64,000 nucleotides of DNA from Labia minor (GCA_963082975.1 OY720346.1:37599787-37663786), one strand, 5' to 3'; positions 48,700 to 59,845 are shown, counted from the stretch's first letter. The notes: generated by a model from the letters alone, not told the origin. Translations and numbers: made by a program.

Positions 48700-49898
48700 A
48701 AAACAATATTGTACGATGATTTTGTTCGATTTTCTCTGTGGATTAACTCAACAACAATTCATCAAGCGACTTCATCTGATTGTTGGGAGAAAGCACGACC
48801 AAATAGCACTGTTAACAAGTGGTTTGCAGAATTCAAGCGTGGATGTAGACATACATCCAGATATATATCTTATTGATGAATTTCGTGAAGTTGCCTCAAA
48901 AGTTGCAGAAGTTGCAATATCGTAAAAGATATGATACAGACTCACTAACAAGTGACATACCGTTAGATTCAGGCATTGACATGAAACAAATACATGAGAT
49001 TCTCCATGGACATTTAAATATTCAAAAGCTATTTGAAAAATAGATTGACCGAAGATCATAAAAAGGCTCTTGTCAAATGGAGTAAAGAAATGCCTAAGAA
49101 ATTCAAGCGAGGCGCTTCAAATAGCGTTTACAACATTGTTACAGATGATGAAACTTGGAATTATTCCTATGAACTTGAAACTAAACGTCAATCAGTTGTT
49201 TGGGTGTTCCAAGATGAGTCTAAACCAACGAAGGTTGCTCGTTCTCGTAGCGCTTTAAAAAAAACCCAAACAACTGATTGACGTTTAGTTTTAAGTTCAT
49301 AGGAATAATTCCAAGTTTCATCATCTGTAACAATGTTGTAAACGCTATTTGAAGCGCCTCGCTTGAATTTCTTAGGCATTCACTAAATTTTTTTAAATTA
49401 CTGGTCATGTAGCAATTAGAATGTCGATATTAGAAAATCGAAGTTCTGTTAATTCTGATTGGTATTCAACAATTTGTTTGCCAAAAGTTATCGATGAATT
49501 GCGTCAAACATACCGAAATCGTCGTGTTATCCATGATAATGCAAACTCTCACATAGCAGGTCAAAAAACAATGAATATTTGAAGAGAAAAAACGTTGAAT
49601 TAATAATGTCTCAATGTCATCTTGTCTCATAGTGATCTTTTTATTCCTGATTGTCAAAAATAAAATTCGTGGAGAGTGTTGTTTAACACCCGAAGAGGCA
49701 GTTGATGTGTTAGTGCAGCACTTATCTAAGATTCTGGGTGGAAAAAATATTTCCACAATTGATTCGGCCGCAAGCAAAAGTGTTAAAGATCTTGAAGATC
49801 TTAAAGGCGACTACTTTAAAAAACAATAAAGCCATTTATACCCACTAATTTATGTATTTTGGTATTTTTTTCTAAAAATTTTCTCACCTACCCTCGTA
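48700..49898 (+). mobile_element. mariner-like element with an internal inverted duplication
   Basis: N-terminal pieces IYDDFVRFSLW and STVNKWFAEFKRGCRHTS, then KNRLTEDHKKALVKWSKEMP, KKFKRGASNSVYNIVTDDET (first catalytic region) and WNYSYELETKRQSVVWVFQD in an open frame to 49280. Beyond the inverted duplication (49264-49380) the order resumes: SILENRSSVNSDWYSTICLP, RVIHDNANSHIAGQK (second Asp), and C-terminal TPEEAVDVLVQHLSKILGGK to KGDYFKKQ with stop at 49829. The segment holding the third Asp is largely lost. A 3' end tcacctaccctcgta reaches 49898; no 5' terminal repeat was found. Confidence 0.85.
49090..49380. repeat. 117-bp inverted duplication inside the mariner
   Basis: 49090-49206 is repeated in inverted orientation at 49264-49380 with one visible mismatch, around a 57-bp spacer. 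The strands therefore carry near-identical frames in opposite directions. The outer flanks do not pair. Confidence 0.9.
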
Positions 49899-50503
49899 TA
49901 AAAACAGAAATAAAATTTTATCTGTTAAGAAACGGGGAAAAATTAAATGTTTGTTACTGTACAAAATTCACTAGCCATTTAAAAATATTTTTTTTTTGTT
50001 TATTCTAAATTTTTTAAAAAACCTTTTCTAAAAAATAAATAAATAAATAAATAAAAAGAAAAAGAAAAATAATTTGTGGAAGGAAAAAATCCAAATCTAT
50101 AACTTTTAAATGCCAGAACGTTGCCCCGTTGTCACCCCGACATTTCACGCTCAATACAATTTGTAATTGAAATTTACTAAATGTTTATATAATTGATTGA
50201 ATAATATAAGTATATGTATAGTATTATATACTTATATTATGTATTGTATATAATTATATATATAATTTGCCTGGAGTTGACATAGTATGTATCCTGATGA
50301 AATAATTATTCATTAATACAATAAAGGACAATTGTATAAAAGATAATAATTATAAAAAAATAGTGATTGAATTTAATATACGAGAATTTATATTGTGTAA
50401 ATCTTGTTAATATAATTCTATTCAGGTAAATAGAATTTATATATGATCAAAGTAAATTTATATAAATATAAATAAACTTATTCTCTATTTCATTAGAACA
50501 TCT
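49899..50503. other. AT-rich DNA, nothing recognised
   Basis: Short AAAT runs (50030-50055) and TA-rich sequence. No element end seen. Confidence 0.5.
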
Positions 50504-50619
50504 TTTTACTATCTCGCCAGAGATAGATTTTGCGATCACGAAAATTTTCGATGTTGAGATTTTGATGTTTTTATACGTTTTGAAGGTTCCTGAATCATTT
50601 TCACTAAGGTTGAGAAAAA

Positions 50620-50683
<64 letters not shown>

Positions 50684-51131
50684 CAAGATTACGCAAAAAC
50701 GGTTTGAGCTAGAATGATGAAATTTGGTACATGGACATTATTCAAAATTCATAGTTTTCTATCAACTTTTGAGAAATGTAGCTCAACCGGAAGAGGGTCA
50801 TTACTTACAACGTTTTGATTAATTTTCCTCTAAAATGACCGTAAAAATAAAGATATATGTTTGATAATTTTTCACAAGATTAATAATTGTATAAAACAGC
50901 TATATATAGAATTTCAGCTTGATTGAATCGCTGAAAGTACCAGAATTAATTTTTTAACACTCCAAATCTCACGCGCCAACACGTGCCATGGTGCCATCAA
51001 TAAAAAGCCAAATTTGCGCTGGTTTAATATTTATTATTTATAATTTATAATTAATTAAATTTAATTTAAATATAATATATTATGTTATTTAATCCAATTC
51101 AAATTGCGAGATAGTCGAGTGGAGACACTCC
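50504..51131 (+). mobile_element. Family A HINE-like element, copy 4, with expanded GT repeat
   Basis: Full length. Head hairpin ACTATCTCGCCAGAGATAG. The GT tract at 50624-50680 replaces the short gtctgtgtgtatg of other copies. Then ATGAAATTTGGTACATGG and CAACCGGAAGAGGGTCATTA, the subterminal repeat GCGAGATAGT and tail cgagtggagacactccag. Confidence 0.7.
50624..50680 (+). repeat. (GT)n microsatellite, about 57 bp
   Basis: Perfect GT repeat sitting at the family A microsatellite position. The apparent minus-strand His-Thr frame over it is an artefact of the repeat. Confidence 0.95.
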
Positions 51132-51697
51132 AGCTTATTTTCTACTTCAAAGAATGATTATTTTTTAAGATAATATAATTAACTTCTTATATTTAGATTA
51201 AGAATTATTTAAGATTTTAGCTACTAAGTGTAGATGAAAATTACAATTTTCGATTAGAATTGAATTTAATGAAATATTTCATATTACGAAAAATCAAAAT
51301 AGGGTTCCAGTCTATTTACCATATACTAACTTTCTACCTAATTAATACATCTATGGTCCATGGAGAGAGCTACAAACTATTTCCAAATAAAATTATTCAT
51401 ATTCTTATTAATTATTTATAGAAATTGTATCTTAGCACATCGAATCAAACACTTAGAAAATATTTTCTTTAATCAGCATTTCATTTTTGAAAAGTGATAA
51501 AGAGTGAGGATAAGAGATGAATATACTCAACAGCCATACTAGGAGTGAGCAAGTAAAATCAAACTACCGTGAAAAGTGTACTTCCTCAAATACAAAGAAG
51601 AAAATTAAATCACTTTATGACAATTTTCTTATGATTTTTGCTTTCCTTTCCTCATTTTTCCAACCGTGCAATATACAAGAAATTCATTTGTGTCTGA
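51132..51697. other. AT-rich DNA, nothing recognised
   Basis: A 64-codon frame at 51517-51711 has no motif and runs into family C sequence, so I do not call a gene. Confidence 0.5.
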
Positions 51698-52093
51698 AGG
51701 TATTGTTTTAACACCAAATTTCACATGTGGAGATTTTTACATATCTCCACGAATCATGCATTTCATTAACAGAAAATAGTATTTTTAGCATGATGTCTGT
51801 CCATCTGTGTGTTAGTAAAGTCGTGTACAGCTTGAACAGCCCAACGGATTTTGATAAAATTTGGTATATTTACTTTAATGCATGAGTAGCACGAATTCAT
51901 CAACTTTTGGTGTATACCCAAAAACCGGAAGTAGTAGTTTACAAAGTATTAATTTTATATTCATTGTCAGAAAATATTTCACTTAAAATATAGTAGTGAT
52001 AAATAATTGATTAATTAAACTAAAAATAAAAACTAAGATAATATAATTTAGTTATTTTAATTCTAGTTTTAAAAATATTTTTTTTTGATACTT

Positions 52094-52124
<31 letters not shown>

Positions 52125-52183
52125 TATAAATAAAATATTTCAAATCGTCGGTTGGTTCTAGGCCTGGCCACAGCTCATTTGTT
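51698..52183 (+). mobile_element. Family C variant (short subfamily), copy 9
   Basis: It lacks the ACCGACCG head and begins gaaggtattgttttaacacc. It has ggatttgataaaatttggta-type sequence, aaaccggaagtagtagttta, an inner AT run (about 52097-52127) and the tail tcgtcggttggttc plus tggccacagctcattt. Closest to the copy at 37848. Confidence 0.55.
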
Positions 52184-52375
52184 ATTTATTTATATCTTGT
52201 AAGTAATATATTGATTATCTATAACTCTAATTGGAATGAGGAAAATAATCCTTTTAGTCTTTAGTTTATTGGTATAAGAAACATTTAAGAGGGAGAATAA
52301 ATTAAAGTGAAGCAAATCCAGAGTTTTTAGGTTAGCTTATACTTAAAGACAAAAACAATGTTTGTATAATTTTAC

Positions 52376-52660
52376 CGTTGAGCACGTGGACGTTGATACT
52401 GGCTGCTCGTGCGTTACTTGGTACACACGTATAATTGCCCGTATCTGTTTTACGAGCTTCACCAACAGTCAATACTGAACTGCCCCTATCTTCACCCACT
52501 CGTACCCCTCGTGTCGTATCATAGTTGATCATCTTCGATTCATGATACCAGAATACATATACAGGCGCTTCTGTACTCTGCCGGAGGGAACATACCAGCC
52601 GCAATTGACTACCTGATTTTATAAATAAATCAGGAGCACCCAGGATCTCGGCTGAAGCCT
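52376..52660 (-). CDS. Dpr-family cell-surface protein, exon for second Ig domain (internal exon)
   Basis: This host exon encodes about 95 residues that form one Ig domain. Visible hallmarks are the start EILGAPDLFIKSGSQL, the first Ig cysteine in LVCSL, the Dpr-typical FWYHESKMINYDTTRG, the DTGNYTC block with the second cysteine, and the end PSNARAASINVHVLNG. Dpr proteins are neuronal surface proteins with two Ig domains that bind DIP partners during synaptic matching. On the minus strand the exon follows a pyrimidine-rich acceptor (tttgtttatag) and ends at a gtaaaa donor right after VLN plus one G, where Dpr genes are commonly split. It starts with 2 nt of a split codon and ends with 1 nt of one. 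No stop or frameshift interrupts it, unlike everything around it. The paralogue number cannot be assigned from this piece. Basis: sequence seen directly, family from knowledge of Dpr proteins. Confidence 0.93.
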
Positions 52661-53036
52661 CTATAAACAAACAAAAACAAGCAAATTTTAGATTATTAAA
52701 TAAAAAATTTAATATATATATAAATGCTTAATGAAATTCCTCATTTTACTAAGATGAATATATGAGTATAATCGTTTTCTTCACCCTTATTTTTATTAAT
52801 AAAAATAATAATCTTTATTAAATATTTATATATATATATATTCATGGCCATGATTTATTTAGCCGTATGAATAATTACAGAAAAAATAAATACAAATAAT
52901 TTACAGCTCACTGATAAGAGCATATTTTTAATTTTAAATAGCCTTTCAATGTTTTATTAAGGACTCCAGTCTTTTTCCTCCCAGGATTCCTTTTTACAGG
53001 ATTGGGGCTCTGTATCTAAATTCGTTCAGTATAGGA

Positions 53037-53175
53037 CAGAGGTTTTCAAACTTTTAGAAGTTGATAACACTGAAAATTACTTCAAAAAGTTCAGTTACCC
53101 CTAAAATGATTTCGTTACTAAAAGTAACTGAACTGTAGGTACCACCAGTGGTATGCCACAATTTGAGAACCCCTG
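53037..53175. mobile_element. hAT MITE with 8-bp target duplication
   Basis: Ends CAGAGGTTTTCAAACTTTT and AATTTGAGAACCCCTG. Flanks gtatagga (53029-53036) and gtataggg (53176-53183) match at 7 of 8 bases. An inner inverted pair (aaagttcagttac and gtaactgaact) is also present. 139 bp, no coding. Confidence 0.7.
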
Positions 53176-53318
53176 GTATAGGGCAGATGCCGGCACCAAG
53201 TTCTAGTTTTTTCTTATCTCTGAGAGTTTTGTCTCCTATTCTCATATCTTTTCTTTTTTCTTGCTTCTTGAAATATTCAAGCTTGAACAATATATATATT
53301 TTTAAGTATAAAAGTAAA

Positions 53319-53818
53319 TACGAGGGTGGTCTGAAAAGTTTCCGACCTGACCAAGAAAAACGATGTTTTTCAATTTTTTTTTTGTTTTATTTTTCAAAAT
53401 TCAAGATAATTGAGACCTGTACGATGTCAGCTGAACGTGTGCGAAAAATTTCCAAAACCATTTGAATATGGAACGCTGTGTGCAACGTGGGTGCCGCATT
53501 TCCTAACGTGAGACCCAAAATTGCTTCGAAAAACCATTTCTACCGACAATTTGGCGCTGTAGGCGTAATCCAAACGAATTTTTGCGTCGATTCATAACTG
53601 TTGATGAAACTTAAATTAAATTAAATCAAATTTATTTAATTAATTAAATAATTTATCAATTAATTAAATTAATTAGAACATTATGAAAAATTAGAATTAG
53701 AACGTTATGAAAAATGTATCAGTGTTGATGGAGATTATGTTGAAAAATATAGCAAAAAAAAAATTGAAAAACATCGTTTTTCTTGGCCAGGTCGGAAACT
53801 TTTCAGACCACCCTCGTA
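53319..53818 (+). mobile_element. mariner deletion derivative with about 60-bp terminal repeats
   Basis: The ends tacgagggtggtctgaaaag and cttttcagaccaccctcgta extend into arms of roughly 60 bp with the shared gaaaaacgatgtttttcaat block. Inside are FLRRFITVDET (first catalytic region) and ERYEKCISVDGDYVEKY (C terminus), with the rest deleted and an AT-rich piece between. TA flanks on both sides. Confidence 0.8.
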
Positions 53819-53840
53819 TATATCTATATATATAAAAAAA

Positions 53841-54180
53841 GGTTTTTGTCTGCACATTGCTCAGAATTTAAAAATTTTTGCATATCTTCGCGTTTCATGA
53901 CCTCTAGAATCCAAAAGTGACTTTAGAATTTTTCACGTCTGTCTGTCTGTCGGTCTGTCTGTCCGGAAAATTACTATTTTATAGACTCAGAATTGGCTGA
54001 ACCGATTTCTTTGAAATTACATCACAATATTCTTATATACCTCTAGAGTAACATAGGCTATAAATTTTATTAATATCTTATCAATAACCGCAGAAATTAA
54101 TTTTTTAAAGTTTATATAATTCTCCGTGTTGTTCATTCAAGAGCAGCTCGCGGCTCACTGTCGGCCTAGCGGAATCATTT
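53841..54180 (+). mobile_element. Family D repeat, copy 2
   Basis: Starts ggtttttgtctgcacattgc. It has the gaccectct-like gacctctagaatccaaaagt stretch, a GTCTGTCTGTCTGTCGGTCT array (53937-53963), a weak ctgaaccgatttctttgaaa box, and ends with tctgcacattg-unrelated ctgtcggcctagcggaatca. A head-like piece tctgcacattattcaaaatt recurs at 61061. Confidence 0.45.
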
Positions 54181-55480
54181 CAAACAATGAATTATCATAG
54201 CGATTCCCAATCGAAGAATTATTATATTTCACTTTTTATTTTAAATTCTAATATACAAATATCAATTCAATTAAATAATTTATTCTAAAAGTTCTCAATT
54301 TAATTAAAATATTTATTAGATCATATTTTTATCTTAAATTATTTTTTATTTAATTGAATATTTCTTCTTTTCTATAATATATATATAATAATATATAAAT
54401 TTTATCATTGAATAATAAAAAAAAATATTATTTAACCTGAATTAAAATGACTGAATTATATTATCTTTGTTTTTTATTTTAATTTAATTACTCTATTATT
54501 AATTACTAAATATATATATATATATATATATTATATAAAAATTAAAATATGATGATATAAAGTTGTTTTAAATTTTTGACATTTTTAAATTGGGTATATT
54601 TTTTAAATTTATTAAAATGTCTTTTTTATTTATTATGTTTAAAAGATTCATTTTTATTATGTGATATTAATAAAAAATAACGATGCTCTGTGCAAGTCGA
54701 ATCATGTTGCACATAATTAAATAACAATTGCCAAACAAAGAATATAATATTTTTTTAAATTCTTATATTTAAATATCATTTCAATTAAATAATTTATTCT
54801 AAAAGGTCTCATTTTAATGCAATTTATAATTTTCTTCTAATTCAGATTTAGGACAAATCGTACAACATTATATCAAATCTCGCTAAGAACATTCAATATT
54901 TTTGTACACAAATTATTCAGAGTATTGGCTAAGCGTATCATTCACAATCAGTTTATATTGAAATTTATATAAATTAACAAAGTAAAAATTTTTATTTGTT
55001 TAAATTTTATTATAATGAATCAAAAAAAATTAAATATTTAGATCACATGATTAAGAGAAGCAAAAAACTTAACAGAAAATAACTGTTGGATGGAGGTCGG
55101 ACATGACAGAAACTGTAAGCGAAATCTTCATATTGCGACGAATAATTTTCAAATCCCCTAGCACCACAGAATTTAAGTTTCTTTTAAGGAAAATAACTAT
55201 GATCTAAAAAAATTAATAAATGAACTTAATAATAAAAAAAACAAATAAATCAATTAATTTAAATTAATACTATTAATGAATGTATATATTGGTAATTTAT
55301 CTATAGTTTTATACCGTTAATTTTTATAAATTGTCTCAAGTCTCTATTTTTGCATTTTCTCAAGATTCATTATAATTAAAAATATTCAATAATAATCTAG
55401 CATTGAAAATAAAATACCAAAATGTAATGATCAAGAAATATTATACTCTATTTCACTATTATAACATATACAATACTTAA
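54181..55480. other. AT-rich DNA with possible LINE traces
   Basis: At 54840-54950 a plus-strand reading (FRTNRTTLYQ... FNIFVHKLF) echoes the polymerase words found at 55510-55620, so it may be a duplicated scrap of that LINE. Otherwise AT-rich with an AT run at 54510-54531. Confidence 0.35.
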
Positions 55481-55484
55481 GAAC

Positions 55485-56475
55485 CATAGGCGGAGGAAAT
55501 ATTAGGAGATATCATTGCGGGTTCAGGCCAAATCGACCAACATTAATTAAGATATTTTCATTATGACAGATATTAGGAAAAAAACCGCGAATTCAATATT
55601 TCTGTTCACTAATTATTTGTAGACTTTAGTAAAACATAAGCATGACTCAATAGATCCGGATAAACTTTTTCAAATTTTCAATCTTCAAATTTCTCTTGAA
55701 GGTAGTAAAGAAAGAATAAGATGCGGAAATCAATTGTAAAATATTAAGTTACTCAGACGACTTAAATATAATAGGAGATTCGGCAATTTCAATTACAGAT
55801 AGCGAGGAAAATTTAATGGAGGTTTGAAATTAATAGTGATAAGAAAAAATATTTAGTAACAAAGAGGAAGAGTATTAACATACAAAATCTTAAGATACAA
55901 AATGTAGAATTTGAATATGTATAAAAATTGAATATAATCACGAAGGATAATAATATTTGAGAAGAATTTAAATCGGGGTTGCAATCGGGAAACGCCTGTT
56001 ATCTGCAATAAAGAGGCTTATCTCTTCAAAATTATTATCAAAGGGAATATATAAAAAGATTATTTTGCCTGTTGCATTATATGGGTGGGAGGCATGGTCT
56101 ATGACCCTTGGAGATGAGAGTAGATTCAGAGTATTTGAGAATAAGATTCTTCCCTGCATTTATTGGCCAAAGAAAGATGAGGTCACCGGGTATGAGGGAG
56201 ACTGTATAACAAGAAATTGCATGGCCTCTCTGCATCCTCAGAAATAGTTAGGGTTATAAAAGGGAAACAGCTGCGATAGGCAGGGCACGTGGCTAGAATG
56301 GGAGAGGAAAAAGATATTGGTGGGAAGACCGATTGGAAAACGTCCGCTTGGAAAACCAATGACGCGTAGGAAGGGACGTAAGAGAGATGGAACAAGGGCT
56401 CAGGATAGGGACACTTGGAGAAATGTGGTTGTTGCGGCTAAGAACTTTAGAGTATCTTTGAGCCACATAGGTAGA
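55485..56475 (+). mobile_element. Decayed LINE, reverse transcriptase and C-terminal part
   Basis: Plus-strand pieces in changing frames: YHCGFRPNRPTL, a LFVDFSK block, a polymerase active-site block YSDDLNIIGDSAISITDSEE (usual YADD changed to YSDD) near 55755, then MPVALYGWEAWSMTLGDESR, FRVFENKILPCIYWPKKDEV, GLSASSEIVRVIKG and AGHVARMGEEKDI, ending VAAKNFRVSLSH near 56465. This C-terminal block is common in insect LINE proteins. Clade not assigned. Many stops and shifts; no poly-A tail was seen. Confidence 0.7.
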
Positions 56476-56599
56476 TAGATATAACATATACAATAATAAT
56501 ATATATAATTAATATAGTGATTAAATTAAAATATATTTTTTAAATAAGAACACAAATAGAAATGAATGTTTTATGTAATATACTGATTGAAACAAAATG

Positions 56600-56711
56600 G
56601 ATGAAAACCTTTTAATACTTTCAACCACCAAATACTATGTACAACTCGGGGGTACAGGGGGCGGAGCCCCCGTCTAGGTGTGAAGAGCGCCGAAGGCGCT
56701 CTGAGCAGCTA

Positions 56712-56712
<1 letters not shown>
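56600..56712 (+). mobile_element. Helitron 3' terminus
   Basis: Hairpin AGAGCGCC-GAA-GGCGCTCT (56684-56702), then gagcag and CTAG (56709-56712), with T following. This is the canonical Helitron end. A second GC palindrome (GGGGGC-GGA-GCCCCC, 56657-56671) precedes it. The 5' extent is unknown. A 38-bp AT microsatellite follows directly. Confidence 0.7.
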
Positions 56713-56755
<43 letters not shown>

Positions 56756-58136
56756 TATTATTATCAGAATAATAAAAATCTGATATGAATTTAATGATAT
56801 CATGAATATATTGATATATGTATAATTGTAATTATTGTGACCTATCTAAAAGGTATTTATAAAGATATAAAATCTTTCTTTGTGTGTTTTTGATTGCACC
56901 TCGATATTTGCTCTTTGTTTTTGTTTTTTTTTGTTTTTTTTTTTGTCATTGATAATTAAAATCAAATTAATATTGTTATTGTAAATTAACCATTTAGAAT
57001 TAAGTAATTTCATTAAGTTTATACATGTTTATAAAAAATCATCCATTTTGTTTTATTTTATTCTCCATATTATTAACCTCCAAAAGCAGTGATAGACTAA
57101 ACCAACAATTACAGCAATCACAGACCACTTACTGTTAGAATTTCTTTTTTTGTGTTCGTTAATATTTTGTATAGTAAGTAATAGGACCTTTTTTGCTCCC
57201 ACTATGCCTTCCCTTACTTCTTATTTTACCAATACATCACTACATAGAAACTTTTATTATAAGAATATAAGTGTTTCATATTTCGATATATTTTGTCATT
57301 TTTTTGTGTTTATTTTTATATGAGATTCAAAAGTTGATAAATTGTTTATCCAATTTCATTGGATTAATTTGATTTGATTTGGTTGTGATCCTTTTATTTG
57401 TAAGTGAGGGTGATGATTTTCTTGATCCCTTGATTTTGCCACCCATTGCTCACGGCTATAAACTTTGCATCTCTCAACATTTTTTTTTTTCGTTCACAGA
57501 ATACGTCAACTTTTCGAGCTCATTTTTTTTCTAGCTTCGGGTATAAAATAAAAATGCAGATTCAATTGGGATCTGGGATTGAATGTTTTTTTTTTCTTCT
57601 TTCTCTCAGGCCAAATTTGGGAAGTTGAATAGCAAGTGTATTTGTTGGATATCTCAAGATATTATTATTATTATTATTTGTACAAATACATGAGAGTTGT
57701 AGTCGTTGAGTAGGGATGATTAACAAAACTTCTTAGATGGAAAGGAAATTATAACGAAGATAGATTAGTTATTCCAAAGTGAAATCTTGGAACGGAATTC
57801 TAATAAAATTTACTTATATTGGATTTGAAATAGAAATTAGATAAAATTAGAATAATCGCATAGACTTTACTTAACGAACTCAAAAGTTCAAATCTTCTTT
57901 GATTCCCAAATATATGTATTAAAATAATAAAATTTTATAAACATGGAAAGCTTGGTTGGGATAGAGATAGATCCCAATGGGTATTAACAGTTTAATTTAT
58001 AATTTTCAAAAATATTTTAATATCTTTTAATTTAGAAAATATTTATATTCTAGTATTATATTATTAATATACCTGATTGCCTCAAATATAAATTCAAATA
58101 TTAATTAATAAATGGACAAACGGGTGAGCCACAAGC

Positions 58137-58187
<51 letters not shown>
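56713..58187. other. AT-rich DNA between two AT microsatellites
   Basis: AT runs at 56713-56751 and 58139-58187. The 55-bp repeat shared with 28490 lies at 57183-57236. A weakly GC-richer stretch at 57400-57625 shows no clear exon. Confidence 0.5.
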
Positions 58188-58188
<1 letters not shown>

Positions 58189-58480
58189 TAGCAGTACCCC
58201 GCCTGCGTTCCTACGCCCATAAAAAATCATATAATCAAGATATACAAATAATCAATTAATTTTAATATCATTGGATAAACTATATTTTTCCCTTTCTTAT
58301 TTATTATTTAACCTAATTAATTTTTAAATATAAAAACATCTAATTTAATATATATTATAATGGCGAATGTTTGCAAGGATGTTTGTTACTCTTAAAATAA
58401 AAATATTCTGAATAGATTTTAATGAAATTTTACAATAATATAGCTTATTAATCAAAATAACACATAGACTAATAATTACT
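58188..58480 (-). mobile_element. Helitron 3' end and remnant body
   Basis: On the minus strand the element ends ggcggggtactgCTAG with TA following. Inside are tttaatgaaattttacaata and caaggatgtttgttactctt on the plus strand, words common in non-autonomous insect Helitrons. The terminal hairpin is mostly decayed. Confidence 0.55.
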
Positions 58481-58546
58481 TAAATATTAATTAATAATTA
58501 ATCAAATTTCCCTTTTTTATTAACAAAAAAATTATATATTACAATA

Positions 58547-59432
58547 CAGTGGCACAACCAGGATTTGACCCTGGGGGGGATGTTTGACTAGGCGCTCCAC
58601 CTTCCTATGGCGCCCCCCCCCCCCCGGGCTCTCTCAAAGACAAATTTTCATTAAGAATTTTTTTTTATATTAAATATTTAAAAAAGTTTTGTAAATGAAA
58701 CACTGATTTTACAAAATCTGGCAAAAAAATTTAATTTTATATTTTATTTACTCGTATTCACAGTTTTAGAAAGAAAATATTTTTTTCCAGCTATAAGTAA
58801 ATCATTTTAGTTTTCCTCATGGAATGAGGATAGCTTATACGATGGTCGGAAAATTTTGAAAAATTTTGCTCTGGGATTTTTTCAGTCAGGGATATTTTTA
58901 TTTAGGGATTTTCGGTTTTAGGGATTTTTCTTTTTAGGGATTTTTGACTTTTATGGATTTTTACCCGTTTCCATTTTGAAAAAATTAGTCTTCGCTTCAT
59001 AATTTTAATGAAATTACCAATTAAAGTATTAATATTAAAAAATATTTAGAATTTGAGTAAAATTTTTCTTTATTTTATATTTAAATAATAGTCAAATTGG
59101 AAAATTTCCCAATCATCTAGAAATCTTATATTAAGTCTTTTGTTTTTTATGATTTAGGAGAAATAATAAAATATTTTTTTTATTTCTTATATTAAATTCT
59201 GTAAGAAAAAATAAGCAATTTTTATTTTTGTAAAAATTTTTTTAAAATAAAATAAACTTACTTATTATACACTAAGTTATACTTTAAGAATTTTTTTTTC
59301 AAATAAAAAGGATTATATTTTTTTTTCTATTTGTAATATAGTACATACATAATATATAGCAATTTTAATTTTTTTTCTCTCCTGGGGGGGGGGGGGGGGT
59401 TAAAACCCCAACCACCCCTGATTGCGCCACTG
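58547..59432 (-). mobile_element. hAT-like element, second copy, both ends
   Basis: Left CAGTGGCACAACCAGG and right CCTGATTGCGCCACTG are inverted repeats. On the minus strand an ATG near 59006 reads MKRRLIF and then breaks. The sequence upstream of it matches bases 1-65 of the window. A C run at 58611-58625 and a G run at 59384-59399 lie near the two ends. No clear 8-bp duplication. Confidence 0.55.
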
Positions 59433-59671
59433 TATAGATTATAACAATAAATTTCATATATGTATAATGGCATAGATATATCTAAATCCTTCTCTATTAT
59501 GGATTACATTTTTTAAAAAATATTTTAATAATTAATCATGAAATAACAAAACAGTCACATGAAACGATTTACCCTGAATAAATGAATGAATCCAATTGAA
59601 AATAAGAAAATAAGAGTTTAAATGAGAAAAGTGGGAGATAGATAGAATTAATTATTAGTATTAGAAAAAAT

Positions 59672-59778
59672 GAGAGATTGTGATCTAGAAAATTTTCAAT
59701 GGCGATATTTTGATGTTTTTATACGTTTTGAAGATCTCTGAGTCATTTTCAATAAGGTTGAGAAAAATGTCTCACTGT

Positions 59779-59845
<67 letters not shown>

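Larger units (their letters stand above)
34966..52375 (-). other. Dpr gene intron of about 17.4 kb between Ig2 and tail exons
   Basis: The intron starts with gtaaaa next to 52376 and ends with ctag next to 34965. Phase is conserved across it. It is packed with unrelated repeats: mariner derivatives, hAT MITEs, a Tc1-like element with a family C insertion, a SINE, family A and C copies and a foldback element. No further Dpr exon was seen inside it. Confidence 0.8.

Noticed and set aside
49188-49408. Minus-strand frames resembling mariner transposase
   Set aside because: They are the reversed arm of the inverted duplication at 49264-49380, not a second gene.
50447-50686. Minus-strand frame with His-Thr repeats
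   Set aside because: It is a translation of the GT microsatellite.
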